Positions 1-8,411 of a stretch of 64,000 nucleotides of DNA are shown piece by piece. Under the pieces are notes generated by a model, which made no database searches, was not told where the DNA came from, and saw only the letters and a program-made list of their open reading frames with translations. Origin of the DNA: Intestinimonas butyriciproducens. Its GTDB lineage: Bacteria; Bacillota; Clostridia; Oscillospirales; Oscillospiraceae. Location of the stretch: assembly GCF_004154955.1 (NCBI RefSeq), contig NZ_CP011524.1:2356001-2420000 (forward strand), read 5' to 3'. The translations under genes and the position numbers were made by a program. Numbering within the stretch: position 1 is the stretch's first letter; each line of letters starts with the position of its first letter.

Positions 1-1480
1 CGGAGGAGGTGTTGCCGTCGGTATCGCTAACGTACTTCACCGACTGCATGGGCACTACGATGCAGTCGTCGGACTGACTGGCCACAAAGGAGTAGTCCAG
101 CCACATACCGGCCAGCAGGGTGCCGCCGAAGTTGTCCACCTCCAGGGTCACGGGATAGCTGGTCATGCCGTTGGAGCTGTTCTCCCCCACGCTCATGTTG
201 ATACTGGTGACCGTGCCCATAAAGCTGTTCCCGTTGTAGTCGGTGAGCTCCACCGCCATGCCGGGACTGACAAAGGAGATGTTCCGGTCGTCCACGGTGA
301 TCTCCACCACCATGGTGGTGGTATTGGAAATGGTGATGACGGTCTCTCCGCTCTTGACCTCCGCGCCCTCGGTGAGGGTGCAGGTAGTGACCATGCCGTC
401 GATGGGCGCAGTGGCGTTGAAGTTGCTCAGTGCCTTCTGGGCCTCGGTGAGCTTCTCCATGGCGTCGTCGATCTCCTTCTGCTTGGCACGCATGTCGGAG
501 TCGATGGTGTCGGAACCCATCACCAGCAGGACGTCCCCGGCGTTCACATTGGCGTACCGCAGCAGATTGTCGGTCAGCAGGGGGCCTTCGGACTCGGTAA
601 CGATCTTCCGCGTCTCATAGTACTCGGTCTCGCCGTTTGCATAGGGATAGATGGCGCTTCCGTCGGCGGCGGCGAGGGTGGCTGTGGCGGTCATCCCCTG
701 GGTCAGGGTGCTGGGATTGTCAAATGCGATGACGACCTCAAAGTAGACCGAGCCCTCGGGAGATATGTAACTGACCTTGTTGATCTTCTCCACCGTGCCG
801 TTGAAGCTGTCCATCACGGCGGGAATGGAGACGCTGACGCTCTGCCCCACCGCAATGTCGTTTTCATAGGCATAGCTGAAGTAGAGGGAGAGCTTGAGCT
901 TTTTGTCGTTGACCAGTGTGGCCACCGCGGCGCCGTCCGCAACGTCGTCTCCCACCTGGAACTCGCTGATCTCCACCAGTTTGCCGGCAAAGGGGGCCCG
1001 GACGGTGAGGTTGTTGGCCTTCTTCACCAGATCGTTCATGTCCTTCTGGAGATTGTCCACCTTCTCCTGGGCGGCGGTGACCTCGTCCTCGGCGTCCTGG
1101 CTGCGGATGGTATAGAGAGGCTGCCCCGCGGTGACCGTATCGCCGGCGGTGACATAGACCTCCTGTACGGTGCCGCCCTGGGTCAGCGTGATGGCGGCGG
1201 ATTCCTTGGCTTTGGCGTTGCCGCTGCCCTGTACGGTGCTCTGGATCGAGGAGATCTGGGCCACGGCAGTCTGGATCTGGCTCTCCACCTCCTCCTTCTT
1301 GGTGAGAAAACGGTACAGGAAAACCCCGCCCACCGCCAGCGCCGCCAAGACGACCAGGGTGATGATGGTATTTCGGACCCTTTTCCGGTTTCTCTTCTTC
1401 TGCCCGCTGGACTTCTTGGGTGTTTCGGGCGGCGCGGGGGTCTCTACGGACGTCGCCTTCTGCTCTGTCATTTCAGCCAT
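1..1480 (-). CDS. HlyD/MacA-type efflux periplasmic adaptor, 3' end outside window
   Basis: Reading leftward from an ATG at 1480, preceded by a good AGGAGGG ribosome site, gives about 493 residues and continues past the window edge. The N-terminus is a basic cytoplasmic stretch (KKSSGQKKRNRKRVRN) followed by one membrane helix (TIITLVVLAALAVGGVFLY). After it come the hallmarks of membrane-fusion adaptors: a lipoyl-like half (GTVQEVYVTAGDTVTAGQPL), a coiled-coil segment rich in Asp/Glu/Lys/Gln, a second lipoyl-like half (VRAPFAGKLVEI) and beta-barrel sequence. A second GMVTT..EGAEVKSGE motif follows, so the lipoyl/coil unit is unusually extended. Such proteins link an inner-membrane ABC or RND pump to the cell surface; in Gram-positives they usually pair with MacB-like ABC permeases, expected beyond position 1. 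Substrate cannot be told. Confidence 0.85.
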   Translation of the reverse strand, partial: MAEMTEQKATSVETPAPPETPKKSSGQKKRNRKRVRNTIITLVVLAALAVGGVFLYRFLTKKEEVESQIQTAVAQISSIQSTVQGSGNAKAKESAAITLTQGGTVQEVYVTAGDTVTAGQPLYTIRSQDAEDEVTAAQEKVDNLQKDMNDLVKKANNLTVRAPFAGKLVEISEFQVGDDVADGAAVATLVNDKKLKLSLYFSYAYENDIAVGQSVSVSIPAVMDSFNGTVEKINKVSYISPEGSVYFEVVIAFDNPSTLTQGMTATATLAAADGSAIYPYANGETEYYETRKIVTESEGPLLTDNLLRYANVNAGDVLLVMGSDTIDSDMRAKQKEIDDAMEKLTEAQKALSNFNATAPIDGMVTTCTLTEGAEVKSGETVITISNTTTMVVEITVDDRNISFVSPGMAVELTDYNGNSFMGTVTSINMSVGENSSNGMTSYPVTLEVDNFGGTLLAGMWLDYSFVASQSDDCIVVPMQSVKYVSDTDGNTSS

Positions 1481-1566
1481 GTTGTATTCCCTCCTGAATT
1501 GCTGCGCATACTGATGCTATTGTACCACGCTCCTCCGGAAGCGTAATTACAAAGCAATGACAATTT

Positions 1567-1583
1567 CTTAAGGTTCTCTTAAG
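1567..1583 (-). promoter_or_regulatory. 11-bp-phased CTTAAG direct repeat upstream of the efflux adaptor
   Basis: Two CTTAAG hexamers lie exactly 11 bp apart, about 90 bp upstream of the adaptor start. Helically phased direct repeats of this kind are typical binding sites of OmpR/PhoB-family response regulators, which commonly control HlyD-ABC efflux operons in Bacillota. A TACAAT -10-like hexamer for the leftward gene lies nearer the start (around 1520-1530). The regulator is not in view. Confidence 0.4.
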
Positions 1584-1694
1584 AGTTCTGTATGACGTGT
1601 CATTCATTAGACGATGCTCGACCCCGAAAAGTTACAGCATACGAAAGAAAAATTTGTTTGCCGCCGCGCCGGGCGCAATTCTCCGCACACAGTC

Positions 1695-1728
1695 TTGAAA
1701 ACATACTATTCCTGTGGTATTATAGGAA
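1695..1728 (+). promoter_or_regulatory. Promoter and possible operator of the Rrf2 gene
   Basis: TTGAAA (1695-1700), a 17-bp spacer and TATTAT (1718-1723) form a near-consensus sigma-A promoter. An inverted repeat TTCCT-N10-AGGAA (1709-1728) covers the -10 element, which would suit autorepression by the Rrf2 protein encoded downstream. The operator role is inferred. Confidence 0.6.
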
Positions 1729-1765
1729 CACAGTTTGGTATACTTTTAAGAATGAGGATGATTGC

Positions 1766-2209
1766 ATGAAAATTTCCACCAAGGGCCGCTACGCCCTGCG
1801 CCTGATGCTGGACCTGGCCCTGGCCTCTCCCGGGGAGCCGGTCCCCCTTCGGGACGTGGCCCAGCGGCAGGAGATTTCCGATAAATACCTGGAGCAGATC
1901 GTCACCCCTCTCTCCCGCGCCGGCCTGGTGCGCAGCGTCCGGGGCGCCGGCGGCGGCTATCTGCTGACCCGCGCCCCGTCCGCGTACACCGTGGGGGAGA
2001 TCCTGCGGCCTCTGGAGGGGAGCCTTGCACCGGTGAGCTGTGTGGACGGCAGCGAGTGCTGCGGCCGCGCCGCCCAATGCGTCACGCTGGAGGTCTGGCA
2101 GGAGATCCAAAAGGCGGTGTCCGGCGTAGTGGACCATATCACACTGGCGGATCTGGTGGAACGCCACCGCCAGAAATCCCTTCTTCTGATGGATCAGGCC
2201 CGGTCGTAA
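1766..2209 (+). CDS. Rrf2/IscR-family transcriptional regulator
   Basis: A 147-residue protein starting MKISTKGRYALRLMLDLA, the standard Rrf2 opening, followed by the winged helix (RQEISDKYLEQIVTPL) and the GAGGGYLL wing. The C-terminal half has a cysteine cluster (C-VDGSE-CC-GRAAQ-C), consistent with the three Cys that bind an Fe-S cluster in IscR-like members, so it may sense Fe-S status. The start at 1766 is preferred over an upstream in-frame extension because it matches the family N-terminus. It sits directly before cysteine desulfurase and NifU genes, the classical IscR context. Closest functional alternatives are IscR and the cysteine regulator CymR; the Cys cluster favours IscR. Confidence 0.9.
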   Translation: MKISTKGRYALRLMLDLALASPGEPVPLRDVAQRQEISDKYLEQIVTPLSRAGLVRSVRGAGGGYLLTRAPSAYTVGEILRPLEGSLAPVSCVDGSECCGRAAQCVTLEVWQEIQKAVSGVVDHITLADLVERHRQKSLLLMDQARS

Positions 2210-2220
2210 TTCAGCCTGTC

Positions 2221-2250
2221 GGGGGGAGCGGCTGCTCCCCCCGTTTTTTT
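2221..2250 (+). terminator. Intrinsic terminator after Rrf2 gene
   Basis: A 9-bp GC stem (2221-2229 with 2234-2242, loop GGCT) is followed by GTTTTTTT. It separates the regulator from the iscS promoter. Confidence 0.85.
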
Positions 2251-2262
2251 CCTCTTCACCTC

Positions 2263-2320
2263 TTGACAAGTTGTGGGGCATGGCTTATAATTTGTAATCA
2301 TAGTAATTCTATATGAATTA
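2263..2320 (+). promoter_or_regulatory. Consensus promoter with operator-like inverted repeat for iscS-nifU
   Basis: A perfect TTGACA (2263-2268), 17 bp, TATAAT (2286-2291) promoter is followed immediately by an inverted repeat TAATTC-N5-GAATTA (2304-2320) overlapping the expected transcription start. The position suits repression by the adjacent Rrf2 protein; binding itself is inferred. Confidence 0.75.
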
Positions 2321-2352
2321 AGTAATTTATGTTCCTGAAAGGAGCTGTCAGT

Positions 2353-3543
2353 ATGTCCCGTTTTCTCTATGCCGATCACGCCGCTACCACCGCGCTCTCT
2401 CCCAGGGCGCTGGAGGCCATGACGCCCTATTTTCGGGACGCCTATGGGAACCCCTCCAGCCTCTATACATTCGGCCAGCAGGCCAAGTCCGATCTGGACG
2501 CCGCGCGGGCAGAGGTCGCCCGGTGCCTGAACGCAAAGCCCGAGGAGATCTTCTTCACCTCCGGCGGGACGGAGAGCGACAACTGGGCCCTCAAGGCCGT
2601 GGCCGAGCTCCGGGGCGGCAAGGGCAGGCACATCATCACCTCCGCCATTGAGCATCACGCCATCCTGCACACCCTGGAGCACCTGGAAAAGGCCTTGGGC
2701 TTTTCGGTCACCTACCTGCCGGTGGATTCCCTGGGCCGTGTGGACCCTCAGGCGGTAAAGGCGGCCATCCGCCCCGACACCATCCTCATCACCGTCATGG
2801 CCGCCAATAACGAGATCGGCACCATCGAGCCCATCGCCGAAATCGGCGCCATCGCCCGGGAGGCCGGTGTGCTCTTCCATACCGACGCCGTTCAGGCGGT
2901 CGGACACATTCCCGTGGACGTATCCGCCTGGAACTGTGATATGCTCTCCCTCTCCGGCCATAAATTCCACGGCCCCAGGGGCGTGGGCGCGCTGTATGTC
3001 CGCAGGGGCCTGCGCCTGCCGCCCCTCATCCACGGCGGCGGGCAGGAGAAGGGCCGCCGCTCCGGTACGGAAAATGTGGCCGGCGCCGTGGGCCTGGCCG
3101 CCGCGCTGAGAGAGGCGGTGGACGGGCTGGAGGCCCGCTCCGTCCTGCTCGCCGCCCGGCGGGACCGGCTGATCGAGGGCCTCACCCGGCTGCCCTGCTC
3201 CCGCCTCACCGGCGATCCGGTGCATCGCCTGCCCGGCACCGCGTCCTTTGTCTTTGAGGGCGTGGAAGGCGAGGCGCTCCTTCTCCATCTGGATGCCAAG
3301 GGCATCTGCGCCTCCTCCGGCTCAGCCTGTTCCTCCGCCTCCCTGGATCCCTCCCATGTCCTGCTGGCCATCGGCCTGCCCCATGAGGTGGCCCACGGCT
3401 CCCTGCGCCTCTCCCTGGGAGAGGAGAACACCGACGAGGACGTGGACTACCTCCTCCAGGCTGTCCCCGAGGTGGTGGAATACCTCCGGAATATGTCCCC
3501 CGTGTGGGACAAGGCCCAGCAGAAGCCCGTCTGGAACCTGTAA
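2353..3543 (+). CDS. iscS: Cysteine desulfurase (NifS/IscS family)
   Basis: A 396-residue PLP enzyme that removes sulfur from L-cysteine, leaving alanine and an enzyme persulfide for Fe-S assembly and thio-modification. The start at 2353 (MSRFLYADHAATT) has an AAAGGAG site 9 bases upstream; an upstream in-frame ATG at 2329 lacks one. Visible motifs are the N-terminal YADHAATT, the cofactor lysine in LSGHKFHGP, and the catalytic cysteine loop ASSGSACSS near residue 325, characteristic of NifS/IscS (group I). The downstream gene is the scaffold NifU, 21 bp away, so the pair forms a minimal Clostridia-type Fe-S operon. Confidence 0.95.
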   Translation: MSRFLYADHAATTALSPRALEAMTPYFRDAYGNPSSLYTFGQQAKSDLDAARAEVARCLNAKPEEIFFTSGGTESDNWALKAVAELRGGKGRHIITSAIEHHAILHTLEHLEKALGFSVTYLPVDSLGRVDPQAVKAAIRPDTILITVMAANNEIGTIEPIAEIGAIAREAGVLFHTDAVQAVGHIPVDVSAWNCDMLSLSGHKFHGPRGVGALYVRRGLRLPPLIHGGGQEKGRRSGTENVAGAVGLAAALREAVDGLEARSVLLAARRDRLIEGLTRLPCSRLTGDPVHRLPGTASFVFEGVEGEALLLHLDAKGICASSGSACSSASLDPSHVLLAIGLPHEVAHGSLRLSLGEENTDEDVDYLLQAVPEVVEYLRNMSPVWDKAQQKPVWNL

Positions 3544-3564
3544 ACGACGAAAGGAGAATTTCTT

Positions 3565-3996
3565 ATGCTTTATACAGAAAAGGTCATGGACCACTTTGAA
3601 CATCCCCGCAATGTGGGTGAGATCGAACATGCCGACGGGGTGGGTCAGGTGGGCAACCCCAAGTGCGGCGACATCATGAAGATGTATCTGAAGATCGATG
3701 ACGGCGTCATTACTGACGTAAAGTTCAAGACCTTTGGCTGCGGCTCCGCCATCGCCACCTCCTCCATGGCCACCGAGCTCATCAAGGGCAAGCGGGTGGA
3801 GGAGGCCCTGGGCCTCACCAACGCCGCCGTGGCCGAGGCGCTGGGCGGCCTGCCCGCCTACAAGATGCACTGCTCCGTGCTGGCTGAGGAGGCCATCAAG
3901 GCGGCTCTGGCCGACTACTACCAAAAGCAGGGGCTGGAGGTGCCGGAGGCCTGTAAGCTGGCCTGTGAGGACGGCGAGGGCTGCTGTTGTCACTGA
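3565..3996 (+). CDS. nifU: Fe-S cluster assembly scaffold NifU/IscU
   Basis: A 143-residue NifU_N-type scaffold that receives sulfur from the desulfurase and builds an Fe-S cluster for transfer to apoproteins. It starts MLYTEKVMDHFEHPRN and carries the three cluster cysteines in PKCGD, GCGSA and MHCSV. The C-terminus ends in an extra Cys-rich tail (CKLACEDGEGCCCH), as in many Clostridia homologues. It follows iscS with an AAAGGAG site and is co-transcribed with it. Confidence 0.95.
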   Translation: MLYTEKVMDHFEHPRNVGEIEHADGVGQVGNPKCGDIMKMYLKIDDGVITDVKFKTFGCGSAIATSSMATELIKGKRVEEALGLTNAAVAEALGGLPAYKMHCSVLAEEAIKAALADYYQKQGLEVPEACKLACEDGEGCCCH

Positions 3997-4019
3997 GACC
4001 CGCCCCCGCCCTTTTCTCC

Positions 4020-4048
4020 TTGACACTTTCCCCCGTATGACATACAAT
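4020..4048 (+). promoter_or_regulatory. Promoter of metN-metI
   Basis: TTGACA (4020-4025), 17 bp, TACAAT (4043-4048). The leader to the metN start is about 100 nt and shows neither a SAM riboswitch nor a T-box, unlike metQ further downstream. Confidence 0.75.
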
Positions 4049-4153
4049 AATTTGTACGTGAATTTTCTTCTTTGCTGGTGTAAAATTCCCGCGGGGCGCG
4101 CTCTGCGCTCCGTTCCGGCACCTTTCAGAGAGAGAATAAGGGGGAACGGCCCT

Positions 4154-5158
4154 GTGATCGAACTCAAACACCTGTCCAAAACCTTCTCCACCGGCGAGGG
4201 TGAGTTTCACGCCCTGGAGGATGTGAGCCTCACCGTCCAGACCGGGGACATCTTCGGCATCGTGGGCATGAGCGGCGCCGGCAAATCCACGCTGGTCCGG
4301 TGCATCAACCTGCTGGAGAAGCCCACCTCCGGCCATGTGATCATCGACGGCCAGGACATGACCGCCCTGTCCGCCCGGGCGCTTCTGGAGATGCGCCGGT
4401 CCATCAGCATGATCTTCCAGCAGTTCAATCTGCTCATGCAGCGCACCTGCCTCAAAAACATCTGCTTCCCCATGGAGATCGCCGGTGTCCCCGCGGCCGA
4501 AGCCAAAAAGCGGGCGCTGGAACTCCTGGACGTGGTGGGACTTCCCGACAAGGCGGACGCCTATCCCGCCCAGCTCTCCGGCGGCCAGAAGCAACGCATT
4601 GCCATCGCCCGCGCCCTGGCCTCCGACCCCAAGGTCCTGCTGTGCGACGAGGCTACCTCCGCCCTAGACCCCACCACCACCCGCTCCATCCTGCGCCTCA
4701 TCCAGGACATCAACAAGCGCCTGGGTATCACCGTCATCATCATCACCCACGAGATGGCCGTGGTGGAGGAGATCTGTACCCACGTGGCCATTTTGGACCA
4801 CGGACATATGGTGGAGACCGGCACGGTGGAGGATATCTTCTCCAATCCCAAGACCGAGGCCGGGCGAAGGCTGGTCTATCCCGAAGGGGCCCACATCGAT
4901 CAGTTTCCCGCGTCGGGCGTGGTCCGTGTGGCCTTCAACGGCGGCTCCTCCTACGAGCCGCTCATCGCCTCCCTGGCCATCGACTGCGGTGTGAAGGTGA
5001 ATATTCTGGGAGCCGACACCCGCAACGTGGGCGGCAAGGCCTTCGGCACCATGCTGCTGGGCCTGCCCGCAGACAAGGGCGAGGCCGCCAGGGCCATGAG
5101 CTATCTCATGGCGCAGAAAGACGTGACCGTGGAGGAGGTGCCGGACTACCATGCATGA
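4154..5158 (+). CDS. metN: Methionine ABC transporter ATP-binding protein
   Basis: A 334-residue ATPase that powers methionine uptake with MetI and MetQ. The N-terminal ABC domain has Walker A GMSGAGKST, signature LSGGQKQR, Walker B VLLCDEAT and the H-loop ITHEM. The C-terminal part (about 245-334, ending KDVTVEEVPDYHA) is a NIL regulatory domain, the hallmark of MetN, which binds methionine and shuts the transporter down. GTG at 4154 is chosen because it gives the family N-terminus (IELKHLSKTF) and follows a purine-rich AAGGGGGAA site; the reading frame is open far upstream, but that part overlaps nifU. It overlaps metI by 8 bases. Confidence 0.93.
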   Translation: MIELKHLSKTFSTGEGEFHALEDVSLTVQTGDIFGIVGMSGAGKSTLVRCINLLEKPTSGHVIIDGQDMTALSARALLEMRRSISMIFQQFNLLMQRTCLKNICFPMEIAGVPAAEAKKRALELLDVVGLPDKADAYPAQLSGGQKQRIAIARALASDPKVLLCDEATSALDPTTTRSILRLIQDINKRLGITVIIITHEMAVVEEICTHVAILDHGHMVETGTVEDIFSNPKTEAGRRLVYPEGAHIDQFPASGVVRVAFNGGSSYEPLIASLAIDCGVKVNILGADTRNVGGKAFGTMLLGLPADKGEAARAMSYLMAQKDVTVEEVPDYHA

Positions 5159-5921
5159 GCTGCTCAACAACCCCGAGGTCCAGCGCCTTCTGGCGCCGGA
5201 CACCGGGCTGCTCTTCGCCGTCTGGGAGACCATGTATATGACGGTGGTCTCCACCCTGTTCGCCTATGTCATCGGCCTGCCGCTGGGTGTGCTGATGGTG
5301 GCCGGCGAGGAGGGCGGCGTCATGCCCCTGCCCCGCCCGGTGATGACCGTCCTCAATTTCATCATCAACATCCTGCGCTCGGTCCCCTTCCTCATCCTGA
5401 TGGTCCTGGTCATTCCCCTGTCCCGGTTGATCATCGGTACCAGCATCGGCACCGTGGCCACCATCATCCCCCTCATCGTGGCCGCCTTCCCCTTCGTGGC
5501 CCGGCTGGTGGAGGCCTCCATCCGCGAGGTGGACAAGGGTGTGGTGGAGGCCGCCCAATCCATGGGCTGCTCCCCCTTCCAGATCATTTCCAAGGTGATG
5601 ATCCCGGAGAGCCGTCCTTCCCTCATTTCCGGCTTTACCACCGCCTTCATCACCATCCTCAGTTACGGCGCCATGGCCGGTGCCATCGGCGGCGGTGGTC
5701 TGGGCTCCATGGCCCTCAACCTGGGCTACCAGCGGCGCATGTATATCGTTCTCTATGTGGCGGTCATCGTCCTGGTGGTGCTGGTGCAGATCTTCCAGTC
5801 CGTGGGCACCCGCATGGCGGTCCGTCTGGACAAGCGCATCACGCCCAAGGGGAAAAAGCGCGGACTCAAGGAGGCCGGGAAAAAGATCAAAAATGACCGG
5901 CACATCCCCGGCGCGATGTAA
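5151..5921 (+). CDS. metI: Methionine ABC transporter permease
   Basis: A 256-residue membrane protein with about five hydrophobic segments and the binding-protein-dependent permease EAA-type loop (EAAQSMGCSPFQIISKVMIPES) facing the ATPase. It begins MHELLNNPEVQRLLAPDTG, typical of MetI. The gene overlaps metN, so the two subunits are translationally coupled, and a strong terminator follows. The basic C-terminal tail (KRITPKGKKRGLKEAGKKIKN) is longer than usual. Confidence 0.93.
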   Translation: MHELLNNPEVQRLLAPDTGLLFAVWETMYMTVVSTLFAYVIGLPLGVLMVAGEEGGVMPLPRPVMTVLNFIINILRSVPFLILMVLVIPLSRLIIGTSIGTVATIIPLIVAAFPFVARLVEASIREVDKGVVEAAQSMGCSPFQIISKVMIPESRPSLISGFTTAFITILSYGAMAGAIGGGGLGSMALNLGYQRRMYIVLYVAVIVLVVLVQIFQSVGTRMAVRLDKRITPKGKKRGLKEAGKKIKNDRHIPGAM

Positions 5922-5928
5922 AGGAATT

Positions 5929-5971
5929 GGCGGGTCTGACAAAGTCCTCGCTTTGTCAAACCCGCCTTTTT
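5929..5971 (+). terminator. Intrinsic terminator after metI
   Basis: A long stem formed by GGCGGGT..TGACAAAG and CTTTGTCA..ACCCGCC is followed by TTTTT. It ends the metNI transcript just before the T-box promoter, so metQ is transcribed separately. Confidence 0.85.
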
Positions 5972-5985
5972 GATTAAATGCACCA

Positions 5986-6325
5986 TTGACAGAGCCGCTT
6001 CTCCGGGGTAAACTAAATGCAACCCGGAGACAATGGAATATCGCTGACAAAGGCAATGAAGAGAAGAGTACGTGCGGAGATACGTCACAGAGAGCCCCGG
6101 CTGGTGGGAAGGGGTATGGAAGGCCGCGCTGAACATGGTCTCGGAGCCGCGCACCGAGTGTACCGGCGTACATAAGGCTGCGACGGGGGCGCCCGTCATA
6201 GCGCAGGCGTATCGGATTCTCCTGTACGCTCCAAGGCCCCGGCCGTGAGGTCCGGGCGAAACAAGGTGGTACCACGAAGCGAAATGCTCTCGTCCTTGAT
6301 GCAGTGGCATCGAGGGCGTTTTTTT
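5986..6325 (+). promoter_or_regulatory. T-box leader with methionine (AUG) specifier, upstream of metQ
   Basis: The promoter is TTGACA (5986-5991), 17 bp, TAAACT (6009-6014). The leader then shows the canonical T-box parts: the AATGAAGAGAAGAGTA Stem I entry (from about 6055), AGAGAGCC and GGTGGGAAGG segments, the conserved AAGGTGGTACCACG antiterminator bulge (6263-6276), and a terminator stem (6293-6302 with 6307-6316) followed by seven T (6319-6325). The specifier is read as ATG (6135-6137) within GAACATGG, which matches the methionine-binding protein gene downstream. Uncharged tRNA-Met would switch metQ on. The specifier register was judged by eye. Confidence 0.9.
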
Positions 6326-6393
6326 GTCCCTTGCCGGCGATATACCCTGGTTCTCATGGTTCAAAATGTATCATAAGAATAGGAGAATGAAAC

Positions 6394-7272
6394 ATGAAAA
6401 AGCTCGTCTCTCTGCTCCTCACCGGCGCTCTGGCCTGCGGCCTGTTGGCCGGCTGCGGCGGCAACGCCGCCAGTACGCCCGCCCCTGCCGACACCACCGC
6501 ACCTGTGGACACCACTGCTCCCGCCGAGACCAATCCCCTAGATGGCACCGTGCTGAAGGTGGGCGCCACCCCCGCCCCCCACGCCGAGATTCTGGAAGTG
6601 GTGAAAGACCTGCTGGCGCAGCAGGGCATTACCCTGGAGATCGTGGAGTTCAACGACTATATCCAGCCCAACCTGGCCGTGGAGGACGGCTCCCTGGACG
6701 CCAACTACTTCCAGCACATCACCTACATGAATGAGTTCAACGAGAGCGATGGCACCCACCTGGTGAGCGCGGCCGAGATCCACTATGAGCCCTTCGGACT
6801 CTACGCGGGTAAGACCTCCTCCATCTCCGACCTGGCCGACGGCGCCCAGATCGCCGTGCCCAACGACACCACCAACGAGGCCCGCGCCCTGCTGCTGCTG
6901 GAGCAGGAGGGGCTCATCACCCTCAAGGAGGGCGCCGGCATCACCGCCACCAAGGCCGACATCGCGGAGAACCCCAAGAACCTGGACATCGTTGAGCTGG
7001 AAGCCAGTCAGCTCCCCGTGCGCCTGGCCGACGTGGACATGGCCGTCATCAACGGCAACTACGCCATCGACGCCGGCCTGAAGGTCTCCGACGCCGTGGC
7101 CATCGAGGCCGCCGACGGTGAAGCCGCCTCCGCCTATGTCAATGTGCTCGCCGTCGAGGAGGGCCGTGAGAATGATCCCGCCATCCAGGCCCTGGCTGCG
7201 GCCATGACCAGCCAGGAGGTCAAGGACTTCATTAATGACACCTATGACGGCGCCGTGGTCGCCGTATTCTGA
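6394..7272 (+). CDS. metQ: Methionine ABC transporter substrate-binding lipoprotein
   Basis: A 292-residue NlpA/MetQ-family lipoprotein that captures methionine outside the cell and passes it to MetI. A lipoprotein signal peptide (MKKLVSLLLTGALACGLLAGC) has the lipobox LAGC with the anchor Cys at 21, followed by a flexible Ala/Thr/Pro linker. The mature domain shows MetQ-typical segments: LKVGATPAPHAEIL, EFNDYIQPNLAVEDGSLDANYFQH and SDLADGAQIAVPNDTTNEARAL. An AGGAG site precedes the ATG. It is controlled by the Met T-box and is separated from metNI by a terminator, giving independent supply of binding protein. Confidence 0.95.
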   Translation: MKKLVSLLLTGALACGLLAGCGGNAASTPAPADTTAPVDTTAPAETNPLDGTVLKVGATPAPHAEILEVVKDLLAQQGITLEIVEFNDYIQPNLAVEDGSLDANYFQHITYMNEFNESDGTHLVSAAEIHYEPFGLYAGKTSSISDLADGAQIAVPNDTTNEARALLLLEQEGLITLKEGAGITATKADIAENPKNLDIVELEASQLPVRLADVDMAVINGNYAIDAGLKVSDAVAIEAADGEAASAYVNVLAVEEGRENDPAIQALAAAMTSQEVKDFINDTYDGAVVAVF

Positions 7273-7290
7273 TCAAATCCCCATGGGAGG

Positions 7291-7316
7291 ACCCGCCCGC
7301 CCTGCGGACGGGTTTT
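7291..7316 (+). terminator. Weak intrinsic terminator between metQ and cysK
   Basis: A 10-bp stem with one mismatch (7291-7300 with 7304-7313) is followed by only four T. It probably allows read-through, so cysK may share the methionine T-box control. Confidence 0.5.
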
Positions 7317-7354
7317 CCCAACACCAAAAATCATACTAAATTGGAGGGAATACT

Positions 7355-8278
7355 ATGAAAATCGCCCCTGTGCTCACCGATCTGATCGGCAACACCCCCC
7401 TGCTTGCCCTGGACCGTTACGCCCCCGGCGCCCACATCCTGGCCAAGCTGGAGTCCTTCAATCCCCTCTCCTCCGCCAAGGACCGGGCGGCCCTCTATAT
7501 GATCCGTGACGCCGAGGCCAGAGGCCTTCTGAAGCCGGACACCGTCATCGTGGAGCCCACCAGCGGGAACACCGGCGTAGGTCTTTCCTACATTGCGGCC
7601 ATCCGGGGCTACCGCATCATCCTCACCATGCCGGAGACCATGAGCCTGGAGCGGCGGAACCTCTTGGCCGCCCTGGGAGCTGAACTGGTGCTCACCCCCG
7701 GCGCCGAGGGCATGAAGGGCGCCATCGCCAAGGCGAACGAACTGCTCACCACCCTGCCGTCGGCCTGGATGCCCGGCCAGTTTGACAACCCCGCCAACGC
7801 CACCGCCCACTATGAGACCACCGGGCCTGAGATCTGGCGGGACACCGACGGGACCGTGGATATCCTGGTGGCGGGCGTGGGAACCGGCGGCACCCTCACC
7901 GGCGCAGGCCGCTTCCTGAAGGAGCAGAAGCCCGGCATCCGCCTGGTGGCGGTAGAGCCCGCCGAATCCCCCGTCCTCTCCGGCGGGAAGGCCGGCCCCC
8001 ACAAGATCCAGGGCATCGGCGCCGGCTTTGTGCCCAAGGTCCTGGATCTGTCGCTGGTGGACGAGGTCCTCACCATCCCCAGCGCGGAGGCGCTGGAGGC
8101 CGGAAGGGCCTTGGTGAGGACCGAAGGGCTGCTGGTGGGCATCTCCTCCGGTGCGGCCGCACGTGCGGCCGCGCTCCTGGCCGCACGGCCTGAGAATGCC
8201 GGAAAGACCATCGTCGTCGTCCTGCCGGACACCGGGGAGCGCTATCTCTCCACAGAGCTTTTCCGGAGAGACTCCTGA
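7355..8278 (+). CDS. cysK: Cysteine synthase A (O-acetylserine sulfhydrylase)
   Basis: A 307-residue PLP enzyme making L-cysteine from O-acetylserine and sulfide. It has the family start ([13 protein letters not shown]), the PLP lysine in [11 protein letters not shown] (about residue 41), the substrate loop [10 protein letters not shown], the phosphate-binding [12 protein letters not shown] and the C-terminal GISSGAA motif. An AATTGGAGGG site precedes the ATG. Its position behind metQ and near iscS places it in a sulfur amino-acid block, supplying cysteine for the desulfurase and for methionine synthesis. Confidence 0.95.
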   Translation: MKIAPVLTDLIGNTPLLALDRYAPGAHILAKLESFNPLSSAKDRAALYMIRDAEARGLLKPDTVIVEPTSGNTGVGLSYIAAIRGYRIILTMPETMSLERRNLLAALGAELVLTPGAEGMKGAIAKANELLTTLPSAWMPGQFDNPANATAHYETTGPEIWRDTDGTVDILVAGVGTGGTLTGAGRFLKEQKPGIRLVAVEPAESPVLSGGKAGPHKIQGIGAGFVPKVLDLSLVDEVLTIPSAEALEAGRALVRTEGLLVGISSGAAARAAALLAARPENAGKTIVVVLPDTGERYLSTELFRRDS

Positions 8279-8366
8279 CGACGGCCCGCCGGGCGGAGCA
8301 CCCGCCGTCTCTCCCTGCTTTTCCAGGCCGCCTGATCCAAGCAGCATCAAACCAGAAATGAGAAAT

Positions 8367-8398
8367 GAGCGCCGCAGAATTTTTATTCTGCGGCGCTC
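8367..8398. terminator. Bidirectional hairpin between cysK and the LCP gene
   Basis: A perfect 14-bp stem (8367-8380 with 8385-8398) sits between convergent genes. The T-rich tract lies in the loop side rather than after the stem, so the terminator role is inferred from position. Confidence 0.5.
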
Positions 8399-8411
8399 AC
8401 GCTGTTGATTC

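Noticed and set aside
1592-1765. N-terminal extension of the Rrf2 protein
   Set aside because: It includes the promoter and operator and lacks a ribosome site; the family N-terminus begins at 1766.
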